From NCBI GenBank assembly GCA_032622095.1, contig CP136061.1, positions 260,370,077 to 260,434,076 on the forward strand: 64,000 nt of DNA, written 5' to 3'. A program made the position numbers and the translations under genes. The first letter of the stretch is position 1. Every line of letters begins with the position of its first letter. This stretch comes from Siphonodentalium dalli. Taxonomy: Eukaryota; Mollusca; Scaphopoda; Gadilida; Siphonodentaliidae. The notes beneath the pieces were generated by a model. The model was not told the DNA's origin. It made no database searches and was given only the letters and a program-made list of their open reading frames with translations. Positions 1-12,379 of the stretch are shown in pieces.

Positions 1-660
1 GGCCGGGGTCGAGCGAGCGAGTAACATTTTCTAGGTTGACCTCATGGGGTATGTCGCTACGTTATAACGTCGAGATATTGTGTCCACGGGCACGTGGGGC
101 CACCCGGGCGGTCCCGGGCGGTCCCAATGTACTTTTTGTTTATATACCATTTTGTCGGATTTTGAAGGGTTAATAACACCGGCCGGGGTCGAGCGAGCGA
201 GTAACATTTTCTAGGTTGACCTCGTGGGGTATGTCGCTATGTTATAACGTCGAGATATAGTGTCCACGGGCCCATGGGGCCGCCCGGGCGGTCCCGGGCT
301 GTTCCAAGGTTCTTTTGTTTATACACTATTTTACCGGAATTTGAGGGGTTAATACCATCGGCCGTGGACGCGTCAACGAGTCAATACATGGAATTAACAC
401 TCAGGTGTATTGCACTTATTGCACTACCGAGAATCACCAAAATAATCTGTCTGAACACACACCAAGACACCAGTAATCACCCAGGCTCTTTTAGCCAATA
501 TCGGCATTTGTGGGGTTAATATGACCGGCCGGAGACGAGCGAGCGAGTAAATTGTTCTATGTTGCCCTCAGGTGGCATGTCGCTACGTTATACCGTCGAG
601 ATATTGTGTCCACGGGCTCGTGGGGCCGCCCGGGCGGTCCCGGGCGGTCCCGGACGGTAA
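1..660. repeat. GC-rich tandem repeat, about 180-bp unit
   Basis: Unit starts at 1 and 181 are almost identical and begin GGCCGGGGTCGAGCGAGCGA. A third start near 359 is recognisable for only about 30 bp before it diverges, and a fourth begins near 527. Each good unit carries a CCCGGGCGGTCCCGGGCGG block. The array is cut by the window edge. Its GC content is far above that of the flanking DNA. No coding sense was found. Confidence 0.85.
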
Positions 661-1042
661 TTAGTCACACCCGTAGACACAGGTATGTTATATAATGCGA
701 TCTCTGTATGCTACGATGACGGTAAGACCATCTAACGAATCCATATGCGTATTGTTTGGCAGCGTTCTAAGATTGAGCCAAATCAAATCAATATGTGCAT
801 TGCCATTATGAAAATCAAACAGCCGGTATACGGATACAAACAACTCTCCCACAGTCGTCGCATGAATGTATTCAAACTTATATAATAATGGAAAGAGCTC
901 TAGACATTGCATACTATACTGTTTCATGTTGACTTTGAATTAACGTAAACAAAACGGAAAACCATGCCGTGTTTTTTTCTTAAACGGGGACGCTTTGTGA
1001 CCGTCCTCGAGTTTAGAAACCTTTGATTTATTTTTGTCAGGG
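661..1042. other. Intergenic stretch, nothing recognised
   Basis: AT-rich sequence between the GC-rich array and the first TTAA-flanked MITE. Only short chance reading frames were seen. Confidence 0.5.
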
Positions 1043-1046
1043 TTAA

Positions 1047-1540
1047 AGACACGGTTGGCCTTGGCGGTGGGTATCCTGTGAAAATATCTCCACCCGTCAA
1101 AAACCGCCACAAACAGAAAGAACATCAAAATGTAGATAGACTTTGTCCGTATACAAATAAGAAATATCGCATAAACAGTATGGTATGGTCATTTGTTTGA
1201 CCATTGTTATGTAAACAAAAGTATAAAAAGTTACTTTTCTGGTGTTTGTTTATATTATGATGGTAAACATAAAGAGCGTTCTTTGTTGGTGAATACCTGA
1301 TATGGAACAAATAAAGAGCGTTTATGACATTTGTGTGTGATTAGCCAGTAGCATTGTTCTGTCTTCTGTAACACAATCAGGCTCTTGCTTAGGTAAAATA
1401 TAGTAGGTCTTTATGATAACATGCTGTTTACGCGATGGTCATGGTATATATGAACGGAACTGTATGCGTTTTAATGTTTTACTGTTTACGGTGTTTGGAA
1501 CAAATATGAATATTTTCGACAATTAAGGCCGCACGTGCCT
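1047..1540. mobile_element. piggyBac-like MITE, copy 1
   Basis: A 494-bp non-coding element flanked by TTAA at 1043-1046 and 1541-1544. Its ends are imperfect inverted repeats of about 16 bp (AGACACGGTTGGCCTT against AAGGCCGCACGTGCCT). A close second copy with the same TTAA flanks lies at 59522-60005. TTAA target duplication is the hallmark of piggyBac-type transposition, so that superfamily is inferred. It contains two ATAAAGAGCGTT motifs at 1269 and 1311. Confidence 0.75.
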
Positions 1541-1544
1541 TTAA

Positions 1545-2522
1545 TGGACGAGTTACGTGACATTCGTAAACTAGATGGTCGAGGGCGTAACACGAGACCA
1601 TTTATTTTACGAATTCCGACTGACGAGTCCATTAACCGACTTAAAGCAGTTTCATCATATACAAGGAGGAATTACATTGATAGAGATGAAACATTCCGAT
1701 ATATATCGATAATTGAGACGGTTACTAACGTTTTTCTGGGTAGTCCAGTCAATATAGTGATCAACCTCACACTAATTGCAACATAATTTCTGTCAGTGCT
1801 ATGATGTAGAGAAACGTTCACAAAACAACATACAAAAAGTCCCAAAAAGTCCCACATTGCAAACATGATATTTTTGATAACTAAATATTTCTAAATTTCT
1901 AGTGAAAATTGTGCACCAATCGGCTCCAGGCTTATCGGATAAAACATAAGAATTGCACATTTTAAGATTGGAAGACAACCATCTAAGACCCTCCTTTGCT
2001 ATGCATCTGTTTCTCCTTGCAACGGATTGCTATAATGAGGAAATCCCCATTCATAGGCTATTGCACAGTACAAGACTGGTTTATGAAGGTTCTTGTATCT
2101 ATAATTCATCAGAATGAAGCAATGTGAGGAAATAATTAATGTTTTAAGATTGATTGACCATATATTTATTAGAAAATCACCATAGAATCGGGGTTCCGTG
2201 ATGGGGTTATACAAATCTTTAACATCCGAACTTCATAGTGTACATGGGTTCCAACTTATTTTAAACACAGTATAAGTGTGTTATTATTTCACCTCATTGG
2301 CTGTGAATCTTGTCTTTGACTTTAAATATTGTTAGCACCATATACCCACTTAACAAAAAGGAAAGTAAATTACACATAAATGGCGTTTCGTGATTATGTA
2401 TCACATTAAGATGTTTCTATTGCGGCTGAATTGACCAATCTATCCATCCAACAGGTGTATCAAATCATACAAATAGTGTCATGTGACACACAGCAGCTGT
2501 TCTAATGTCCATACTACCCAAC
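1545..2522. other. Intergenic stretch, nothing recognised
   Basis: AT-rich DNA between two mobile elements. No convincing coding frame, RNA gene or repeat was seen. Confidence 0.5.
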
Positions 2523-2587
2523 TGGGGTGGTATTCACCGGCTGGGTTTATAATATAGTCCAGGTAGTTTTACGAGGAGACGCTCAAT

Positions 2588-3755
2588 CAGGGATGTGCTA
2601 GAGGGTCTCCGCTGGGGGGGTGTCCACCTTGGGAATTTCCAACTGCACACCCCCCCCCTTGAGTCGCAATCACCACCAACACAACTTTTTGCATAATTCC
2701 ATTTGCCCCCCCCCCCTTGAGTCGGAATCGTACCATCACAACGTTTTGCATATTTCCATTTGCACCCCCCCCCCTTGTACCTCATGCTCAGGCCTAATTT
2801 CCTATATATTCATAAGCCATGCTTCTATTTTCCCAGTATGAGAACATTAAGATATTTTAACCTGAAAATTGCCCCCACAAAAACAACTAGTGATCTAATT
2901 CCAGACAAATGCACACAGCTACCGACAACAGACCAGGAAACACCGGGCCGACCATGGTTGTTCGGCCCAGTGTGAGAACATTTTGAAAACTATACAAGAA
3001 AATCGCAAATTATAGCATCAAGACTGGCCTCAACTGAAGCTTTCCTAGTGTTGGAAATTTCAAACCTCATACTCCCCCTCAGGTTGGAAAATTCTTCAAC
3101 TGATGACCATTTATGTCTACAAGTTTGACCAAATGTAGTAAAATATTGTTTTGCTAAACTAATTAGCAGTTTTGTATTGGCCATGTGCATGGGGCAATGA
3201 CACATCGGGCCGACCATGGTTCGGCCCGGTGTGCGAAAATTTTGAAATTTGAACAAGAAAATCGCAAAATCCTAACATCTAGACTAGCCTCAAGCCTTCC
3301 TACTGTTCGATATTTCAAACCCTACACCCCCACTTAGGTTGGAAATTTTCCAACTGATGACAATTCCAATGACAATGTTGACCAATTGTATGACAATATT
3401 GTTTTCTTAAATTAACTAGAAGTTTTTGACTGGCCACGGGGGAGAGACCAGGACACAAGCTTTCCAAGTGTTGGAAATTTCCAACCTGTCACCCCCCTAA
3501 GGTTGGAAAATTTCCAACTGATGACCATTTCTGTCCAAATTTTTGACCAAAAATAGGAACATATGCAAATATTGGTCGAAAAACAATAAATTCCCCCAAT
3601 AAATTGTTTTATAATCAAACTACAAGAACATTTTCAACCTATTGTTGGTGTGAAATTTCGTTGTGGCAGGTATGAAATTTCCAACTATTGAAAATATAGC
3701 TCTCTGATGGGGGTGAGACACCCCCCCCACACACCCACCTCTAGCCACATCCCTG
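2588..3755. mobile_element. hAT-like non-autonomous element nested in Harbinger copy 1
   Basis: The ends are CAGGGATGTGCTAGAGG and CCTCTAGCCACATCCCTG, inverted repeats of the CAGGG type used by hAT transposons. The 8-bp sequence CGCTCAAT lies directly before (2580-2587) and after (3756-3763), as expected for hAT insertion. Copy 2 of the host element has the same site uninterrupted. The interior holds many short palindromes of the form GTTGGAAATTTCCAAC and C-tracts, and no coding frame. Confidence 0.88.
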
Positions 3756-6048
3756 CGCTCAATGCGAAGCTATCGGTGGACATATCGATGGGAAGACATC
3801 GCCGCGCGGTATAGGATTATCCAATCAAGGTGATTGGCGTCAATCATAGATTGACCACCGGTCACATAAACATGCTGCGTGTAACAGTACACGTTTGTAC
3901 ACATTTCAACAATGATCAACCGAGGAAAAGTACGTGGGGCAAAATATACCACCGACGACATGAGGGGGTCTACAAAAAAAATCCGTATATAGGGCCGGGG
4001 TGGGTCCAGAGGCCGAAACAATCGTGCTTGTAATTTTTTTCTCCAAAATGGTTTTTTTTCAAACAATTTACAAGTACTGACCATGTAATGTTGTTTGTAA
4101 GCATGTTAATATCATTGTTTGTTGGCATATGGCTATATAAACAGCTATATTGACTATTTAGCCTCAGATTTAGCAACATTCTGGATTTCACAGGATCCCG
4201 TCCCACTTCTCAGTGGAAAACCGTAATTTAGTAAAAAAATAATAATGTATTACCCAGTTGTATTAGTATTGTATTTATTTCAGGCAAGATATGCCCATAT
4301 ATAGTCATACATACAACATATAATTACAAATTAAATATAAAGAAGTTGATTCCAATGATTGAATAGATTTGACCGATAGATCAGATCTGAGTTACAAATA
4401 GCATTCAAAATACTGTTTAAAGATTTATAAATTCTCACACGAAATCCATACACACCCTTTCGAATCAGCACTGTCAGAGAACACATTCTGTCACCTACAA
4501 ACATCCCGAATAAAAGTAATAAAATAAAAAAAACTGTATCACAAATACTACATGGTGAATACTCAGTGTTGACTAGATATCATTGACCCGATTGTTGCAT
4601 AACATGAAATTGAAAAGGCTATCTCATAAATTTCTAATGTCTGAAATACTGTATTGTTATGGCATGCAATCAAATTCATTCCTTCTGGTTATTTCTCATC
4701 TTTTTAATGATTGCAAGTAATGTTAATTTTCAGCACTTATCCAAATAAAACTGAATTGGTTATGATGAATGACCGTTACTGTTTATTGTTCAGACAATCC
4801 CAACTGAAGGTGACGCTATTCTCCTTGAATTTACGAACTTCATCTTGAAGTTTAAATACTGCTCAACAAGACTAAACTACAATACTAATTGTATACTGTT
4901 ATCGCTTACACATAGATGAACTTAAATAATGTGATGCATTCAGATGATTTGAGAAATGACATTCTTCAATGTCTTCAAAGTTCAAACTAAAATCAAGAAT
5001 AAAATCTGACTGAGAATATACTGCAGACTCTAGTGCACAAATATACATACAAATGGTTGCGTTATACAAATGCAAACTGTGTTTATGGATGGAACCAAGT
5101 TGGTAGCTCTGGTATGCATCGACAGGCAAAACCTGTGATATGCAGTAGTATCTGCATACATCCTTCCCGTATCATTCAGGTCTATCACCATACCAAACCA
5201 CTTCAAACTTCGACAACCGACACTTCAACTTATATGGCAAACACTTTATACGGATTGAATTTCATAAACAGGGCCATGGATAACTCTCGTATGCATTGGT
5301 ACTCACAATCCGTGATATTATGCATATTCGTTCCCCATTTCAGGTCCGTCACATGTCATAGGGCATCAAAATATGACAACCGACTCTTGAGTTATGATGC
5401 AAAATGTTTGTACGGACGGACGCACGGACGGCTCGAGACGTCAACTATATACCCGCCGACTAATATCGGGGGTATAATAACCATATATATATGTGTATAC
5501 CTAACCAAAACAATTCCCCTCCTCACCCACCCCGGTGGATAAGACTAAAGAGTTCTTTGATCATGCACAAATAATTGTAGAACCCCTGACCTGTTTACCA
5601 CTATTTACACTGGCCAGTGTTCTCTGTCAGACTAAACTCGCTATATTTAGGCTATAATGCGGTCTAGGGCAATTTGTGACATACAGTGTACCTACACAAT
5701 TCTTTATTATTGTTGTTAGATACTGGAAACAGCAGGAAACACCTGGAAATACAGTTTATTTTTCGTTTTTCTGACCTGTGCTTTACCGATTAAGGATGTT
5801 ATTGCTTGAGTCTTAATTTTACACACTTTGCACCAAAAGGGATAGTGGAATGGGATTGAAAGGTAGTTAACACAGTTATTGAAGAACGGCTAAAAAACTC
5901 TGAAATTTTAATAAAAACATGAGAAAGGGGGTGGGTTCCTAACATTTGGAGGAACACATTTGCACAAATGGGGTGGTGGGTCCCTTGTGGTCGGAAAAAA
6001 ACTTTTTGGGCCCAAAATGTGCAATTGTTTTCCAGACCCCCCCCCCCT

Positions 6049-6225
6049 ACTGCCGACGAGCGTAACTCTTTTTTGGGCATTGTGGAGAGAAGAATCAAAA
6101 TATTAAAGAACAAAGAACCCGGCACCATTCACCAGCGCCGGAAAAGTGATGCATGGAAAGAAATTTCTTTGGAAATAGCAGGCAAATATCCAAACAGAAC
6201 CAAAACACAAACAAAATTCTTCTGA
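6049..6225 (+). pseudogene. Myb/SANT-like DNA-binding domain remnant (Harbinger accessory protein)
   Basis: A 58-residue frame beginning TADERNSFLGIVERR and continuing through a KSDAWKEISLEIAGKYPNR segment, then a stop. The spacing of aromatic and hydrophobic residues, with an ERR-type helix and a later DAWKEI helix, matches the Myb/SANT-like domain of Harbinger accessory proteins and of Harbinger-derived host proteins such as NAIF1. The third helix, expected to contain a KW pair, is missing after NRTKTQ. That suggests a broken exon or an unrecognised splice. It lies in the right third of the Harbinger-like element, which supports the assignment. No flanking coding sequence was recognised. 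The family call is by motif memory only. Confidence 0.5.
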
Positions 6226-6565
6226 GACGTTATCTTCTTGGCTCTTCATTTTCACACTGTGCTAATTAAAAAAACCCATTAATATCATTGAAACTCATTC
6301 TGCAGATATATAAACGCAAGCATGAGTCTCCACACAATTATACCCAAACATTATACCGCTATACATGCCGATTGTGGCCGGTGAGTGTTCATGAATTTGT
6401 CGTAAGACGGCGTCAATTGACAGGTGACAAATCTGATAGATTGGATCAATCACACAATCGACAGCGTGTGTCGTTTGCGCTAAAGCAAAGATACCTTTGC
6501 GTTCAGTCGCTACCATATAAACTACCTGGTTTATAAAATAGTCTCGCTTGGTGAATAGCTCCCCA

Positions 6566-8686
6566 GGGGTGGTATTCACCGGCTGGGTTTATAATATAGT
6601 CCAGGTAGTTTTACGAGGCGACGCTCAATGCGAAGCTATCGGTGGACATATCGATGGGAAGACATCGCCGCGCCATATAGGATTATCCAATCAAGGTGAT
6701 TGGCGTCAATCATAGATTGACCACCGGTCACATAAACATGCTGCGTGTAACAGTACACGTTTGTACACATTTCAACAATGAGCAACCGAGGAAAAGGACG
6801 TGGGGCAAAATATACCACCGACGACATGAGGGGGTCTACAAACAAAATCCGTACATAGGGCCGGGGTGGGTGGGTACTCCAGAGGCCGAAACAATCGTGC
6901 TTGTATTTTTGTTTTCAAACAATTTACAAGTACTGACCATGTAATCTTGTTTGTAAGCATGTTAGTATCATGTTTGTTGGCATATGGCTATATAGACAGC
7001 TATAGTGACTATTTAGCCTCAGATTTAGCAACATGATCCCGTCCCACTTATCAGTGGAAAACCGTAATTTAGTTAAAAAAAATTAATGTATTACCCAGTT
7101 GTATTACCCGAATAAAAGTAATAAAATAAAAAAAACTGTATCACAAATACTACATAGTGAATACTCAATGATGACTAGATATCATTGACCCGATTGTTGC
7201 ATAACATGAAATTGAAAAGGGTATCTCATAAATTTCTAATGTCTGAAATACTGTCTTGTTCTGGCATGCAATCAAATTCATTCCTTCTGGTTATTTCTCA
7301 TCTGTTTAATGATTGCAAGTAATGTTAATTTGCAGCACTTATCCAAATAAAACTGAATTGGTTATGATGAATGGCCGTTACTGTTTATTGTTCAGACAAT
7401 CCCAACTGAAGGTGACGCTATTCTCCTTGAATTTACGAACTTCATCTTGAAGTTTAAATACTGCTCAACAAGACTAAACTACAATACTAATTGTACACTG
7501 TTATCGCTTACAAATAGATGAACTGAAATAATGTGATGCATTCAGATGCTTTGAGAAATGACATTCTTCAAATGTCTTCAAAGTTCAAACTAAAATCAAG
7601 AATAAAATCTGACTGAGACTATACTGCAGACTCTAGTGCACAAATATACATACAAATGGTTGAGTTATAATAATGCAAAATGTGTTTACGGATGGAACCA
7701 AGTTGGTAGCTCTGGTATGCATCGACAGGCAAAACCTGTGATATGCAGTAATATCTGCATACATCCTTCCCGTATCATTCAGGTATATCACCATACCAAA
7801 CCACTTCAAAATTCGACAACCGACTCTTCAACTTATATGGCAAAAACTTTACGGATTGAATTTCATAAACAGGGCCCATGGATAACTCTGTCAGACTAAA
7901 CACGCTCGATATATTAAGGCTATAATGCGGTCTAGGGCAATTTGTGACATACGTACCTACACAATGCTTTATTATTGTTGTTAGATACTGGAAACACCAG
8001 GAAACACCTGTAAATACAGTTTATTTTTCGTTTTTCTGACCTGTGCTTTACCGATTAAGGATGTTATTGCTTGAGTCTTAATTTGACACGGTGGGTCCCT
8101 CGGGGTCGGAAAAAAACTTTTTGGGCCCTATATGTGCAATTGTTTACCAGACCCCCCCCCCCCCCCACTGCCGACGAGCGTAACACTTTTTTGGGCATTG
8201 TGGAGAGAAGAATCAAAATATTAAGAACAAAGAAACCGGCACCATTCACCAGCGCCGGAAAAATGATGCATGGAAAGAAATTTCTTTGGAATAGCAGGGA
8301 AATATCCAAACAGAACCAAAACGCAAAAAATATTCTTCTGAGACGTTATCTTCTTGGCTTCTTGGCTTCTTTTCACACTGTGCTAATTAAAAAACCTCAT
8401 TAATATCATTGAAACTCATTCTGCAGAAAAATAAACTCAAGCAAGAGTCTCCACACATTTATACCCAAAAATTATACCGCTATACATGCCGATTGTGGCC
8501 GATGAGTGTTCATGAATTAGTCGTATGACGGCGTCAATTGACAGGTGACAAATCTGATAGATTGGATCAATCACACCATCGACAGCGTGTGTCGTTTGCG
8601 CTAAAGCAAAGATACCTTGGCGTTCAGCCGCTACCATATAAACTACCTGGTTTATAAAATAGTCTCGCTTGGTGAATAGCACCCCA
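6566..8686 (+). mobile_element. Harbinger-like DNA transposon derivative, copy 2 (deleted)
   Basis: It starts GGGGTGGTATTCACC, directly after copy 1, and ends GGTGAATAGCACCCCA. It is collinear with copy 1 but about 2.12 kb long, because it lacks three internal blocks present in copy 1 and never received the hAT insertion. The adjacency suggests tandem duplication or a tandem insertion. I could not define an outer target duplication. Confidence 0.6.
8167..8330 (+). pseudogene. Second, frameshifted Myb/SANT-like remnant
   Basis: It begins TADERNTFLGIVERRIKIL, clearly paralogous to 6049-6225. One A is missing just after this (ATTAAG where copy 1 has ATTAAAG), so the downstream KSDAWKEI segment is out of frame. 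A second length change lies near 8288. It is a decayed copy of the same exon in element copy 2. Confidence 0.5.
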
Positions 8687-8689
8687 GGT

Positions 8690-9490
8690 GTCTAAATCTA
8701 TCCAAATAGTATCACAAACCACCAAAACCAAAATGTTTCCCAAAACCACACACCAAGAGCCACAACCCAACCAATTGAGTGCCCCAAACCAACCACGGGA
8801 TGCCAAGGACACATGCCAGATAATTTAAATCACCATGTCAGAATGTCTAAAACCATCTCATTAGAAACTCAAACCTTATATGTGGTGCTCCAAAGCATCC
8901 AGTGAGTGTTACGGGCAATTTACCAAGTCATCTCAACCATCCAACAAGTTTACAGAACCACAGGACAATCATTGTTTTGTTTAGGGACAGCCGGATGATC
9001 ATTTGGGATACTCGATGGATAGCTGTCTACACTATTGTGGTTAAAGACACTCATATGGACATGAGTGGTCTGTGACACACTGTGTGGTTTGGGCCACTTA
9101 ACTGATGGTTTGAGACCGTCGTATGGTGGTTTGGGTCAACCGTTGACTGGTTTTGGATACCATTTACATGTATGTGGTTTGTGACACCCATTGTGCGGTT
9201 TGTAGTATACATTGGGTGGCATGGAACACTTACTGTGTGGATTATGACACCATTTTGGGTTGTTGGGGACACTACCTGTTTGTTTTGGGACACTCAATGG
9301 GTGGTTTGTGCAATCATGGTATGGTTTGTGACACCATTGAGGGTGGATTGGGCCACTCATTGGGTCATTGGCAACACTCTTTGGGTGGTTTTTAACAACC
9401 TGTGTATGATTTAGGGCACACATTTGGTGAACATTAATATACATTTTAGATGGTTTTGCACAATCACTTGATGACACTTGTGGTTTGAAC
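8690..9490. repeat. Degenerate minisatellite with strand switch
   Basis: From about 9050 to 9490 the + strand repeats a loose unit of roughly 28-31 bp around TGGTTTGTGACACCATT. From about 8690 to 8820 the complementary C/A-rich version (CCAAACCAACCA type) lies on the + strand. Units are strongly diverged, so the exact period is uncertain. Reading frames here are a consequence of the repetition. Confidence 0.5.
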
Positions 9491-10429
9491 ACTCAGTGTG
9501 CAAATTGCCCCTCGTTGGACAGTTCGGAGCACAAAAACAAATAAAATTGGGTGTGACATCAAACATGCTGAATCTGATGCTGATATGCTGATCACACAAA
9601 CTGCCAATGGCGCCTCGTTAATGAATGACACCTTCATGATAAGAGAGGATACATATATCCTGGTTCTTCTTTGATAGTATGCTGAAACTGATGGTCACAT
9701 CACTTTCTGAACCAAAGGCGAATGTCACGAAGCAGCCAAACAAGTGGGACATTGGTCAAGTTAAGAAGCAGCTGTCTGTACCCATATCCAACAATATCTT
9801 ATTTATCCAAACTATTCGGAAATGGAAAATGGGCTTCCTTGAAGATATTTATGCACAATGATGTCGCTGTATTTCAACAATATCAATCCACCAGTGATGA
9901 AATCATTAATGCATAAATGCACAGGTATTTCTCTACGCTACTGACTATTGACATTAATGTCAATGAACTCCGAGTCCATGCACTCTGCAAAAGGAATGGA
10001 ATGGGATTTTCGCACATTGAGCCGCGACAACTTCAGAAGCAGCAAAAATACAACAGCGCATAGTATATAGCCAGATGGACGGGTTTATCCAATGATTTAG
10101 ACATTCGAGATTGGGGTTGGACTATTGCAGATGATATTGTGTTACACATTATAATGGACATGTCACCTGTAATTGTGTTAATAATTGCACTATCAAGTGT
10201 TTTTCTTATAAGAAAAATGGACAGAACTGTTCTGTTGTGTGTGGTCTCTGCAAAGGATATGCACATACAAATTACGCATAAAAAATAGACAGTGCATGAT
10301 GATGAAGACCATTAGAGTATACAAGTTGAAAATAGCTGAGTTCTGTAGACAACACGCACAACATGAGAACTCTTTGTTTGTGATTGTCATTCATTTTTAC
10401 AAGTCTAAGCCACTCTTTTATTCGAAAAT
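9491..10429. other. Intergenic stretch, nothing recognised
   Basis: AT-rich sequence with only short chance frames. Confidence 0.45.
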
Positions 10430-10750
10430 ACCATGCGATGCGTTTAAAAATATACACGAACAATCTCAATAGTAGCCAAAAAAATGTGAGAGATGTTATC
10501 AAACTTTAGCCAACTAAAATCACTTAAATTGACCAAATGGTGAAATCACATATTCGGGAAAAATAAACGCTCTCTATATAAAAAACAAAGGCACCCCTAT
10601 ATTAAAAAGACCATGTAATGCGTTTAAAACCTTAATGTAAACAATATTACACATATGACATATTTGATCAAACTCTAGCCCCCATAAATTGATTAAATTG
10701 ACCAAGTGGTGAAATCGCAAATTTCGCAAAAACGAAACGCTCTCTATATA
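10430..10750. repeat. Diverged two-copy tandem duplication, 170-180 bp
   Basis: ACCATGCGATGCGTTTAAAA near 10431 recurs as ACCATGTAATGCGTTTAAAA near 10611. Each unit ends in AAACGCTCTCTATATA (near 10566 and 10736). The intervening AAATTGACCAA and GGTGAAATC blocks also repeat. Confidence 0.7.
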
Positions 10751-11383
10751 ACAAAAACTAGGGCAAAAAACAGTTTGGCGACCTCAATTTTTTTGGGACT
10801 TTTTCTATAGTGATGTCTGGTTACTACTGTATACACAAATGAAGAGAAATTTTTTGTTGCAATTAGTCTGTGGTTGGCCTATTTGTTTAGCCAGATTGAC
10901 TCGACTAGGGGGGAAATAGTCCTTTGCAGACAGACAAACCACCGCTATTGACATGGCAAGTCTAAGTAGAAAGTGTACGTGGATTTTGTCGCGGTAACAA
11001 TTATTATTCAGTCATAGACAGTTATCCAGTTCAGCGTTGTTCGAAATTAATCGTCGATATACGCCAACATATCATAACATATTTTTTTTCGCTGTTAAGA
11101 TAACGTAGTATATAAATAAGTAATATATCATGTCGACGTAATTATCTGTATTTTGGGCCAGGAATGTATTTTATTTGACTCGCGAATTATCAAAGCAGTA
11201 TGGTTCAGCGCAGAAGAAACATTAACTCTATTGTGATGACAAGTTATGTTTGAATGTGCTTGATACAACTGGTAGGCAAATTAGGATGCTGCCTTTTCTG
11301 AAAAGAAATTGCATTAATTGGGGTTTATAAGCACTGTGCGATTATGTTTGTTATTATGGGCTGGTGTTAGAAGCGAACTATTT
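10751..11383. other. Intergenic stretch, nothing recognised
   Basis: AT-rich DNA with no convincing gene or repeat. Confidence 0.45.
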
Positions 11384-11597
11384 GTCGAATAGTGGTCCCC
11401 GTTGCAGTTCGTTGGTCATGTTGAGGGAAACATGAACATTCTGAATAGTGCTCCTCGTGGGGGCATGTTGAGGGAGACATGAACATTCTGAATAGTGGTC
11501 CTCGTGGTTCGTTGGTTCTGTTGAAGGAGACATGAACGGTCTGAGTAATGGTCCTCGTTGGAGTTCGTTGGGCATGTTGTGGGAGACATGAACATTT
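11384..11597. repeat. Four-copy minisatellite, 47-57-bp unit
   Basis: The block GACATGAAC (or AACATGAAC) occurs at 11431, 11478, 11531 and 11587, each preceded by GTTGAGGGA-like sequence and a GGTCCTCGT block. Unit length varies by internal deletion. An open frame on the minus strand simply follows the repeat. Confidence 0.75.
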
Positions 11598-12133
11598 TTT
11601 TTACAATTTTAATAATTTTTTCTTATATTCTTTAACAATTTTTATAATTTCACCCATACAGAGCCCCAGACAAACATGAGCAGACGACACATGTACACAT
11701 GCTTCTATATATGTGTGGTGCTCCCTTGCATGGTTATTGACACTCTGTATGTTCCGAATGATTCCGTTAGGATTTCTGTTTTTAAAATATGCCCTAAAAC
11801 TGTCACACGAATGTCACAAGAAATTATAAATAAAATGTATATAAATTGAAAGAAGCACGGTATAAACAATAGCTATGTACGGCTGTTAAACAATATATAT
11901 TTATAGAAAGTCTCAAATGAGTCGCAATTCTATACATAATTTATTAACCGAGTGCACTGAATTCGAATCGTGCCGAGCTTGTGCGAGGTTAATAAATTTC
12001 GCATAGAATTGCGACGAATATGAAATCGATTTTATCACATAATTACATATTAGCAAGGAAACCGATCTCGAAACGGCTGGAATTAAAACAATTAATATTG
12101 CATATATATATGAGAATGCATTGGCACAGGGTA
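11590..12133. mobile_element. Degenerate palindrome-bearing MITE (family A)
   Basis: It carries the family A interior: an AT-rich run, then GAGCCCCAGACAAACAT ... GAGCAGACGACAC ... ATGTGTGGTGCTC. It ends GAGAATGCATTGGCACAGGGTAAA at 12133, the standard right end. The left 69-bp palindrome is missing and an unrelated segment separates the two parts. Confidence 0.55.
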
Positions 12134-12379
12134 AAAAAAAATCCCGACTTATATACGACTGGATTTGATATGGCGGGTCACATATGTGTATGGACGGAAC
12201 ATTATGTTATTTTATAAATCCCCCAACACACCAAAGAACACCCAAAATCCGATGATACATACCCATGTTACAAGCTGTATCATTTACCGCATTCTGGCGT
12301 ACCAAAGCACAACCGAATATATATGTGACCCGCCATATCAAATCCAGATTTCGATATTGTTGCTTTTTGTATAGCAACT

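Larger units (their letters stand above)
2523..6565 (+). mobile_element. Harbinger-like DNA transposon derivative, copy 1
   Basis: The left end reads TGGGGTGGTATTCACC and the right end GGTGAATAGCTCCCCA, an inverted pair, with a second matched block (CCAGGTAGTTT) further in. Without the nested hAT element this copy is about 2.87 kb. It abuts copy 2 head to tail at 6565/6566. Its right part holds a Myb/SANT-like remnant, the accessory protein type carried by PIF/Harbinger transposons, and the ends resemble Harbinger-type termini. No DDE transposase frame was found, so it is probably non-autonomous. It retains segments missing from copy 2 at about 4262-4507, 5283-5620 and 5852-5965. The 5040-5540 part reads open but ends in a pyrimidine/purine hairpin repeat and looks non-coding. 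Confidence 0.6.

Noticed and set aside
5033-5542. 169-codon plus-strand frame as a gene
   Set aside because: It lies inside the Harbinger-like copy 1. The paralogous stretch in copy 2 (7636-7899) is broken early, and the 3' part is a GGACGGACG/hairpin repeat of non-coding type.
9051-9492. Histidine/asparagine/tryptophan-rich frames of 80-118 codons
   Set aside because: Produced by the degenerate GTGGTTTGTGACAC repeat; similar frames are open on both strands.
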